The position numbers were made by a program, and so were the translations under genes. A DNA stretch of 7,431 nucleotides from RUG11462 sp051877275 (GTDB lineage Bacteria > Bacillota > Clostridia > Oscillospirales > Acutalibacteraceae), in NCBI GenBank assembly GCA_051877275.1, contig JBJEIS010000189.1, positions 1 to 7,431 of the forward strand, given 5' to 3'. Positions 1-4,661 of this stretch are shown one piece after another (the stretch's first letter is position 1; each line of letters starts with the position of its first letter). The notes below the pieces were generated by a model. It was not told the DNA's origin. It worked only from the letters and a program-made list of their open reading frames with translations, and did not search any database.

Positions 1-82
1 GATGACACACAGTTGGGGGCAAAAGGTGGTCAGATTTTATGACCCTGACGGGAATTTGATTGAAGTAGGGACACCAGTGTAA
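1..82 (+). CDS. VOC/glyoxalase superfamily protein, C-terminal fragment (5' end outside window)
   Basis: The frame starting at base 2 is open to a TAA at 80-82 and encodes a tail containing HSWGQKVVRFYDPDGN followed by LIEVGTPV. The pattern R-x-YDPDGN-LIE is the typical last strand of vicinal oxygen chelate proteins (glyoxalase I, bleomycin resistance, fosfomycin resistance and dioxygenase relatives), in which the final Glu is usually a metal ligand. The ATG at 2-4 is almost certainly internal, because 26 residues cannot make a VOC module. Substrate and exact subfamily cannot be decided from this fragment. The gene is followed by a strong terminator at 131-162, so it ends its own transcription unit and is not linked to the tRNA or uraA. 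Confidence 0.75.
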   Translation, partial: MTHSWGQKVVRFYDPDGNLIEVGTPV

Positions 83-130
83 CATATCTTGATAACTTCC
101 CGTTTTGTCGAACTAAATCTAAATAATCAA

Positions 131-162
131 AGGCCGCTTACATTGTGTAGGCGGTCTCTTTT
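131..162 (+). terminator. Intrinsic terminator of the VOC gene
   Basis: The arms AGGCCGCTTACA (131-142) and TGTAGGCGGTCT (146-157) pair over 12 bp with two G-U pairs around a TTG loop, followed by CTTTT. It lies about 50 nt past the VOC stop codon. The U tract is short, but the stem is GC-rich for this genome. Confidence 0.8.
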
Positions 163-253
163 CATGTTCAGATATATTTTATTTTTAACATTCTTTTCTT
201 TAGGCAGACAAAGGTATAGAAATAGTATGCGATTGTAACTTAATCACTTTAGC

Positions 254-308
254 AAAAAAAGAATAAAGCACCGAAAACCCTTGATTTTACAGGGGGTTCA
301 GGTGCTTT
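254..308 (-). terminator. Terminator of tRNA-Arg, probably bidirectional
   Basis: Read on the - strand, AAAGCACC (308-301) begins within 4 nt of the tRNA CCA end and pairs with GGTGCTTT (272-265). An inner CCCTTG/CAGGGG pairing (+ strand 278-283 and 290-295) extends the hairpin. Downstream on the - strand comes TTC and then a run of seven T (260-254). On the + strand the same hairpin is followed by Ts at 306-312, so it could also stop read-through from the VOC side. Confidence 0.75.
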
Positions 309-311
309 TTT

Positions 312-386
312 TGGCGCCCCCAATAGGAATCGAACCTATAACTAAATCTTAGGAGGATCTTATTATATCCATTTAACTATAGGGGC
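312..386 (-). tRNA. tRNA-Arg (anticodon CCU)
   Basis: The reverse complement folds into a full cloverleaf. The acceptor arms are GCCCCTA (386-380) and TGGGGGC (322-316), with one G-U pair. The anticodon stem AGATC/GATTT carries the loop CTCCTAA, which gives anticodon CCU and reads AGG arginine codons. The T-arm is ATAGG-TTCGATT-CCTAT and the discriminator base is G. The 3' CCA is encoded in the DNA (312-314). The D-arm is AT-rich but contains the expected GG. The gene is monocistronic, with a promoter about 18 bp upstream and a terminator directly downstream. A tRNAscan or Infernal run should return Arg-CCT with a good score. Confidence 0.95.
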
Positions 387-403
387 AAAATACTTTATTT
401 GTA

Positions 404-432
404 ATTATAATACTTATTATTCATTTAGTCAA
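404..432 (-). promoter_or_regulatory. Sigma-A-type promoter of tRNA-Arg
   Basis: On the - strand there is TTGACT (432-427), a 17-bp spacer, and a perfect TATAAT (409-404). A start 6-8 nt further on leaves a leader of about 10 nt before the mature tRNA 5' end at 386, as expected for a stable RNA. The flank at 433-463 is nearly all A/T, resembling an UP element, and is shared with the divergent uraA promoter. Confidence 0.8.
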
Positions 433-466
433 CCAAAAAATATTTTTATATATTTTATATTTAGTG

Positions 467-495
467 TTGACAAATATGTCGAATTTTGATATATT
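467..495 (+). promoter_or_regulatory. Sigma-A-type promoter of the uraA leader
   Basis: A perfect TTGACA (467-472), a 17-bp spacer and TATATT (490-495) form a strong consensus promoter inside very AT-rich DNA. Transcription should begin near 501-505 and give a 5' leader of about 215 nt before uraA. The initial transcribed bases include GATTTTT (505-511). Confidence 0.8.
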
Positions 496-525
496 ATTTA
501 AAGAGATTTTTCGAGGTACAATATA

Positions 526-609
526 ATGAGTAGCATTAATTTTTTAAATACTACATATGTTCAGTGTATGTCTAAATTATTTAATTTAGGCTTTATTTTA
601 AGTTTTTGA
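526..609 (+). CDS. Putative 27-aa leader peptide upstream of uraA
   Basis: An ATG at 526-528 opens a 27-codon frame ending in TGA at 607-609. The peptide begins MSSINFLNTTYVQ and ends SKLFNLGFILSF. A GAGG at 513-516, nine nt before the ATG, could serve as a ribosome binding site. The stop lies only 4 nt before the 5' arm of the terminator at 614-650, so a ribosome at the stop codon would physically cover that arm. Many codons are TTT or TTA, so the mRNA here is strongly U-rich. I infer a leader peptide in a pyrBI-like attenuation mechanism. Alternatives are a small hydrophobic protein with its own terminator, or a chance open frame, since a frame this short is not rare in AT-rich DNA. No family was recognised. 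Confidence 0.4.
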   Translation: MSSINFLNTTYVQCMSKLFNLGFILSF

Positions 610-620
610 TTTTATACTGG
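561..620 (+). promoter_or_regulatory. Candidate antiterminator structure in the uraA leader
   Basis: UCAGUGUA (561-568) can pair with UAUACUGG (613-620) through 8 bp with two G-U pairs. This enclosing helix surrounds a second hairpin, GTCTAAATT (570-578) with AATTTAGGC (583-591), loop ATTT. The outer helix uses bases 614-620, which form the base of the terminator 5' arm, so the two structures exclude each other. No PyrR-binding consensus or known riboswitch core was recognised in the leader. Confidence 0.35.
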
Positions 621-650
621 CTTTTTTATAATAAAAGCCAGTATTTTTTT
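614..650 (+). terminator. Attenuator: intrinsic terminator in the uraA leader
   Basis: ATACTGGCTTTT (614-625) and AAAAGCCAGTAT (633-644) form a perfect 12-bp stem with a 7-nt loop, ending in a T tract (644-650). It lies between the promoter at 467-495 and the uraA start at 716, with no other complete gene between except the putative leader ORF. Transcription into uraA must therefore pass it, which makes regulated attenuation the natural reading. Confidence 0.85.
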
Positions 651-664
651 GAGTATTGGATATA

Positions 665-681
665 GGATCTGATTCAGATCT
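665..681 (+). repeat. Short inverted repeat between attenuator and uraA start
   Basis: GATCTGA (666-672) and TCAGATC (674-680) form a perfect 7-bp palindrome around one T. In RNA it can fold as GATCTG/CAGATC with an ATT loop, plus an outer G-U pair. It sits about 20 nt upstream of the uraA ribosome binding site. It may be an mRNA structure or a protein site; nothing in the sequence decides which. Confidence 0.4.
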
Positions 682-715
682 TAATCATATTAATTTTGAA
701 AAGGGGATTTTAGTA

Positions 716-2077
716 ATGAAACTCATTTATGATGTTAATGACAAGCCGAAATTCGGTCAGTTGATCGTTTTCGCAATCCAGCAGTTACTTGCTATTATGA
801 CTGCTACTCTCGTTGTACCGGTTATTATCGGTAATGATATGAGCCCTGCCGCTGCTCTTTTCGGCGCCGGTGTAGGTACATTGATTTACATTTTATGTAC
901 CAAACGCAAAAGTCCTGTATTTTTAGGTTCATCATTTGCTTTTATCGGTTCAATGTTAGCTGCTTTTGCAGGCGCTTCTTCAATGCAACTTGGCTACTTG
1001 GGAATAATAATCGGTGCTGCTTTTGCAGGTCTTGTTTATGTTCTTATTGCTATTATTGTTAAGTTTGTCGGAGTAGGCTGGATTAATAAGTTAATGCCTG
1101 CTGTTGTAATCGGACCTACTGTTGCTATTATCGGTCTTTCATTAGCAGGTAACGCAATCGGAGATCTTACAACAGGCAGTGTTAAAACTGCTGAAGGAAC
1201 AGCTCTTGCTTCTCCACTAATCACCGTTCTTTGCGGTTTGATTACACTTTTAATTACTGTTTTATGTTCTACATACGGCAAAAAATCAGGTAAATTAATT
1301 CCATTCATTTACGGTATTTTAGGCGGTTATATTGTTGCAACTATATTCACCTTAATCGGTAATGCTTGCGATGTTGATGCTCTTAAAGTAATTGATTTTT
1401 CATCTTTTGAAAATTTAGTTGCTGACGGTGTATCTCTTAAGACTTTTGTACAAGTTCCTGACTTTACTTTCTTAACCGCATTTAAAGGTTTTGATGAAAT
1501 AAGCGGCTCATATATCAGCACTATCGCAGTTGCATATATTCCTGTTGCTTTTGTTGTTTTTGCTGAACATATCGCTGATCATAAAAACATTTCTTCTATC
1601 ATTGAAAAAGACTTGCTCGAAGATCCTGGTCTTCACAGAACACTTTTGGGTGACGGTATTGGTTCAATGGTAGGCGCTTTCTTCGGCGGTTGTCCAAACA
1701 CTACATACGGAGAATCAGTAGGTTGTGTTGCTATCACTAAAAATGCTTCGGTTGTTACAATCATAGCTACCGCTATTATGGCAATTGTCGTTTCATTTGT
1801 ATCACCATTTATTGCTTTTGTAAATTCTATTCCTTCTTGTGTAATGGGTGGCGTTTGCATGGCACTTTACGGATTTATCGCTGTATCAGGTTTGAAGATG
1901 GTACAAAACATTGATCTTAACCAAAACAAAAATCTTTTTGTTGTATCTACAATTCTTATCGCAGGTATCGGCGGACTTACACTCACTTTTGGAAAAATCA
2001 CTATCACTTCTATTGCAACCGCACTTATTTTAGGTATCATTGTAAATCTTTTAGTTAAAAACGCAAAAGAAGATTAA
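716..2077 (+). CDS. uraA: Uracil permease, NCS2 (nucleobase:cation symporter-2) family
   Basis: This 453-aa integral membrane protein imports uracil across the cytoplasmic membrane, by proton symport in characterised homologues. It is hydrophobic throughout and has the NCS2 hallmarks: QQLLAIMTATLVVPVII near residues 22-38, GPTVAIIGLSLAG near 133-145, AEHIADHKN near 283-291, EDPGLHRTLLGDG near 302-314, and PNTTYGES near 327-334, with Glu284 and Glu333 in the substrate-binding positions of the family. Length is usual for Clostridia-type UraA. The start is the ATG at 716, which has AAAAGGGGA at 699-707 and begins MKLIYDVNDKPKFGQ as homologues do. An upstream in-frame TTG at 656 lacks a ribosome binding site and lies just past the attenuator T tract. 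Downstream upp supports uracil over purine specificity. Expression is probably controlled by the leader attenuator. It ends in tandem stops TAATAA. Confidence 0.93.
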   Translation: MKLIYDVNDKPKFGQLIVFAIQQLLAIMTATLVVPVIIGNDMSPAAALFGAGVGTLIYILCTKRKSPVFLGSSFAFIGSMLAAFAGASSMQLGYLGIIIGAAFAGLVYVLIAIIVKFVGVGWINKLMPAVVIGPTVAIIGLSLAGNAIGDLTTGSVKTAEGTALASPLITVLCGLITLLITVLCSTYGKKSGKLIPFIYGILGGYIVATIFTLIGNACDVDALKVIDFSSFENLVADGVSLKTFVQVPDFTFLTAFKGFDEISGSYISTIAVAYIPVAFVVFAEHIADHKNISSIIEKDLLEDPGLHRTLLGDGIGSMVGAFFGGCPNTTYGESVGCVAITKNASVVTIIATAIMAIVVSFVSPFIAFVNSIPSCVMGGVCMALYGFIAVSGLKMVQNIDLNQNKNLFVVSTILIAGIGGLTLTFGKITITSIATALILGIIVNLLVKNAKED

Positions 2078-2083
2078 TAACAA

Positions 2084-2112
2084 TTGATTTTTGCTTCAAA
2101 ACGATATATAAT
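2084..2112 (+). promoter_or_regulatory. Promoter of upp
   Basis: TTGATT (2084-2089), a 17-bp spacer and a perfect TATAAT (2107-2112) lie in the 90-nt gap between uraA and upp. The start would fall near 2119, inside the palindrome at 2108-2140, giving a leader of about 50 nt. upp may thus be transcribed alone as well as by read-through from uraA. Confidence 0.65.
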
Positions 2113-2144
2113 AGTACAAGTATAATGCTTGTACTATTATTTTG
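2108..2144 (+). promoter_or_regulatory. 13-bp palindrome over the upp -10: internal terminator or operator
   Basis: ATAATAGTACAAG (2108-2120) and CTTGTACTATTAT (2128-2140) are perfect inverted repeats with a 7-nt loop, followed by TTTG. In a uraA transcript this would form a hairpin with a short U tail, that is, a weak terminator or mRNA stabiliser. In DNA it overlaps the TATAAT at 2107-2112, a typical place for a repressor operator. Transcripts starting near 2119 would lack most of the 5' arm. Confidence 0.6.
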
Positions 2145-2167
2145 TAAAATTAAGGAGAGTATATTAA

Positions 2168-2797
2168 ATGAATAACCTAACAATTTTTGATCATCCTCTT
2201 ATCCAACACAAAACAACTATTCTTCGTCAAACCAAAACTTCTAACAAAGAGTTTCGTGAGTTAGTTGAAGAAATTACAATGCTTATGTGTTTTGAGGCGC
2301 TTCGTGATTTACCTTTGAAAGATGTTGAGATTGAAACACCTATTCAAAAAACAACTCAAAAAATGATTAAAGGTAAAAAGATGGCAGTTGTGCCTATTCT
2401 TCGTGCAGGTCTTGGAATGGTAAACGGTTTATTAAACCTTGTTCCTTCTGCAAAGGTTGGCCATATCGGTATGTACCGTGATGAAGAAACTCTTGAGCCT
2501 CATGAATATTACTGCAAGCTTCCTGCTGATATTGAAGAGCGCCTTATTGTTGTAGTTGATCCAATGCTTGCAACCGGCGGTTCTGCAATTGACGCAATCA
2601 CCCAGATTAAAAATTACGGCGGTAAACAGATAAAATTCTTATGTATGATTGCTGCTCCGGAAGGAATTAAAGCACTTTCAAAGGCTCATCCTGATGTACA
2701 AATCTACTGTGCAAATGTTGATGAAAAACTCAATGAAAACGGTTATATTGTGCCTGGTCTCGGTGACGCCGGTGATAGAATTTTCGGAACAAAATAA
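2168..2797 (+). CDS. upp: Uracil phosphoribosyltransferase
   Basis: This cytoplasmic 209-aa enzyme makes UMP and pyrophosphate from uracil and PRPP, the key step of uracil salvage. The length is exactly typical of bacterial Upp. Visible motifs are VVPILRAGLGMV near residues 74-85, the PRPP-binding loop VVVDPMLATGGSA at 128-140, and the uracil-binding C-terminal segment GYIVPGLGDAGDRIFGT at 192-208. The ATG at 2168 follows AAGGAGAG (2152-2159) with an 8-nt gap. The gene lies 90 nt after uraA on the same strand, so the permease and the trapping enzyme form one salvage unit. It has its own promoter and palindrome upstream and ends at the terminator at 2813-2846. No key residue is missing. Confidence 0.98.
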   Translation: MNNLTIFDHPLIQHKTTILRQTKTSNKEFRELVEEITMLMCFEALRDLPLKDVEIETPIQKTTQKMIKGKKMAVVPILRAGLGMVNGLLNLVPSAKVGHIGMYRDEETLEPHEYYCKLPADIEERLIVVVDPMLATGGSAIDAITQIKNYGGKQIKFLCMIAAPEGIKALSKAHPDVQIYCANVDEKLNENGYIVPGLGDAGDRIFGTK

Positions 2798-2812
2798 ATC
2801 TTTGTAAAAGCT

Positions 2813-2846
2813 AAAAGCGTGTATCAAATAAGATACACGCTTTTTT
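2813..2846. terminator. Bidirectional terminator between convergent upp and the 144-aa gene
   Basis: AAAAGCGTGTATC (2813-2825) and GATACACGCTTTT (2832-2844) form a perfect 13-bp stem with loop AAATAA. T runs follow on the + strand (2841-2846). On the - strand the Ts come from 2816-2813, so termination should be weaker in that direction. It lies 15 nt past upp and starts 2 nt past the - strand gene ending at 2848. Confidence 0.9.
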
Positions 2847-2847
2847 G

Positions 2848-3282
2848 TTATAAAAACTGTTTTAATCTTTCGATATTTTGCTCCTGAATTGAAACAAGTT
2901 CATTAGCAAGATTAGTAATATTCTCATCGCATTTTTTGTTTTTGTGATTATTAATAGCCTTTGTCATACCTATTATTCCCATATTGTTACCTTGAATAAC
3001 AATATCCGCAATATGACTTGGGCTTTTGTCAAAAGCAGTATTCATTGCAATTCCCATCTTTGCCATATTCTTTTGCATCATTCCAATTGGCTTCGGAGTT
3101 GCACCGTGCTTTTTTATTTCTCTTAAAGTTTTACTTTCAAACTCTCTGTATACCTTTTTTTCTCTAAAAAGTTCTTTCTTTATGTTTCTGCCGTGTGATT
3201 TTGATATTATAGAATCAAGTGTTTCTGCGCCCATTCTTACACCACGATAAATATCAGATAAATAATCATTATTAATGCCCAT
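2848..3282 (-). CDS. Uncharacterised helical protein (144 aa), possibly ferritin-like
   Basis: The function is unknown. The protein is small, soluble and charged, with no signal peptide or membrane segment. It reads as four amphipathic helices at about residues 3-28, 33-59, 84-113 and 116-143. The most distinctive part is residues 73-108, containing MAKMGIAMNTAFDKS, SHIADIVIQG and MGIIGMTKAIN. I recall similar uncharacterised proteins in Clostridia with the SHIA-x-x-x-IQG block. A ferritin-like four-helix bundle is a guess, and metal ligands cannot be assigned by eye. The ATG at 3282 has AAGGAG (3295-3290) with a 7-nt gap. The gene follows the rsmF-like gene by 38 nt and is the last of the - strand series. 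A 17-bp hairpin at 3274-3315 contains its start codon, so translation is probably controlled or coupled to the upstream gene. Confidence 0.8.
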   Translation of the reverse strand: MGINNDYLSDIYRGVRMGAETLDSIISKSHGRNIKKELFREKKVYREFESKTLREIKKHGATPKPIGMMQKNMAKMGIAMNTAFDKSPSHIADIVIQGNNMGIIGMTKAINNHKNKKCDENITNLANELVSIQEQNIERLKQFL

Positions 3283-3315
3283 ACTAAAACTCCTTTTTGT
3301 TTTAGTATGGGCATT
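3274..3315 (-). promoter_or_regulatory. Start-codon-sequestering hairpin of the 144-aa gene
   Basis: On the + strand AATGCCCATACTAAAAC (3274-3290) and GTTTTAGTATGGGCATT (3299-3315) are perfect 17-bp inverted repeats around an 8-base loop. In the - strand mRNA, most of the AAGGAG site lies in the loop and the ATG (3282-3280) is paired within the stem. The 5' arm begins 5 nt after the stop codon of the rsmF-like gene, so a terminating ribosome would open it. It is not followed by Ts on the - strand, so it is not a good terminator for that gene. Confidence 0.7.
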
Positions 3316-3320
3316 TTCTT

Positions 3321-4661
3321 TTAAAGTATTCTTAATCCTTTTGGATAGTGATTTTTAAGTTTTCCGTTAGATGCTTTACCAAATCCGGTAATCATTCCGT
3401 CAACCGCAACGGCAGTATAGCCTTTGTTATTTGTATCGATTTCAAGTCCGTGTAAAAAATCATAAATTTTATTATCATTTAAAGAAATGTTTTCTGCTGA
3501 AATTACATCTTCAATTGTTTTTGACATAAACAACTCGTGAGTAGGTACAAATCTGTTTTTAACGCACTCCCCTGCTTTCACGCCTGCTTTAAGAATTCTG
3601 ATACCTTTAGTTTCAGGATAATCTGAAGGTAACAAATATATTTTACCGTTGTTTTCATAAATATTTTTGGCTTCATCGATAAAATGTTCTTTATAAAATC
3701 GGTTAAAAAGGTTATTGTCTGATTCTTTAAAATTAAATGCTTTTGTATGACACTCTTCAGAAGAATTTTTCTTGAATTTTGCAACAAAGTGTCCTTCGCC
3801 GCCATCAGCAAATAAAATTCTGCGAGTTTTTGATAATTCTTTGTTTGCAGAAAAGTATGTATACCCCGGTCTCCCGTAATCAGCGTTAATATTAATAAGT
3901 TCAAAATCGGAATGTTGTTTTAAAAAGTTCTCAACTGTCATTTCATTTTCTTCTAAAGACAAAGTGCAGCTTGAATAAACTAAAATTCCTCCTTCATTAA
4001 CGCATTTCGAAGCATTATCGAGAATTATTTTCTGACGTTCGGCACAAATAACTCTATTTTCAATTTTCCATTCAGTAACCGCATTTTGCTCGCGTCTAAT
4101 CATACCTTCGCCTGAACAAGGTGCGTCTACTAAAACTTTGTCAAAAAATCCTTGCAGGTTTTCTGCGATTTTTGATGTATCGGCATTGGATATTACTGCG
4201 TTCTTTATACCGCATCGCTCAATATTTGAATATAAAATTTTTGCTCTCGACGCAACATATTCATTTGCCCAAAGCAATCCTTCACCTTGCAATTCAGCGG
4301 CAATTTGCGTAGATTTTCCGCCTGGAGCTGCACACAAATCAAGAACTTTGTCGCCTTTTTTTACTTCAAGAGCGGTTACGGCGCTCATTGCTGAAGGCTC
4401 TTGCAAATAAATTGCTCCACAATGATGGTAAGGATGATTACCGACACCTTTTAAATCATTGTCAATGTAAAATCCTTTATCAGAAAAAGGCAAAGGTTTA
4501 GTTTCAAATCCTATATTATTTCTAATAAAATCTAAATCAGCCTTTAATGTGTTTATGCGCATACCGCGAAAAGGAGTTTTATATAAATATTCTAAATAGC
4601 TTTCAAAATCATCTTTTAGTGTATTTTTCATACACTCTAAAAAACCATCAGGTAGATTCAA
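3321..4661 (-). CDS. RsmB/NOP-type rRNA (cytosine-C5) methyltransferase, RsmF-like
   Basis: This SAM-dependent enzyme methylates cytosine in rRNA; the exact target site is not certain. Measured from an upstream ATG at 4697, motifs are the SAM loop VLDLCAAPGGKST at 118-130, DAPCSGEGM at 191-199 with Cys194, YSSCTLSLEENE at 241-252 with the second conserved Cys244, and HFVAKF near 303. The C-terminal 150 residues end in the KNHYPKGLRIL pattern typical of RsmF-type C-terminal RNA-binding domains. I prefer the TTG at 4661 (446 aa): it has GGAGAGGGG at 4680-4672 about 10 nt upstream and starts near the family's usual LPDGFLE N-terminus. The ATG at 4697 has no ribosome binding site and overlaps the yitT-family gene by 50 bp. 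With the TTG, the overlap is 14 bp, suggesting translational coupling. Confidence 0.9.
   Translation of the reverse strand: MNLPDGFLECMKNTLKDDFESYLEYLYKTPFRGMRINTLKADLDFIRNNIGFETKPLPFSDKGFYIDNDLKGVGNHPYHHCGAIYLQEPSAMSAVTALEVKKGDKVLDLCAAPGGKSTQIAAELQGEGLLWANEYVASRAKILYSNIERCGIKNAVISNADTSKIAENLQGFFDKVLVDAPCSGEGMIRREQNAVTEWKIENRVICAERQKIILDNASKCVNEGGILVYSSCTLSLEENEMTVENFLKQHSDFELININADYGRPGYTYFSANKELSKTRRILFADGGEGHFVAKFKKNSSEECHTKAFNFKESDNNLFNRFYKEHFIDEAKNIYENNGKIYLLPSDYPETKGIRILKAGVKAGECVKNRFVPTHELFMSKTIEDVISAENISLNDNKIYDFLHGLEIDTNNKGYTAVAVDGMITGFGKASNGKLKNHYPKGLRIL

Noticed and set aside
351..356. AGGAGG resembling a strong ribosome binding site
   Set aside because: It is the complement of the anticodon region of tRNA-Arg(CCU) on the other strand, and no gene follows it.
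501..650. Purine, preQ1 or other known riboswitch in the uraA leader
   Set aside because: No conserved aptamer core could be recognised by eye. A covariance-model search would settle it.
656..715. N-terminal extension of UraA from a TTG start
   Set aside because: It begins just after the attenuator T tract, has no ribosome binding site, and the encoded residues do not resemble NCS2 N-termini. The ATG at 716 has a good site.
1036..1860. Several open frames on the - strand opposite uraA
   Set aside because: They are antisense shadows of the uraA reading frame, with no start signals or family resemblance.
3274..3320. Terminator of the rsmF-like gene
   Set aside because: On the - strand the hairpin is not followed by a T tract, and it contains the next gene's start codon. 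A translation-control hairpin explains it better.
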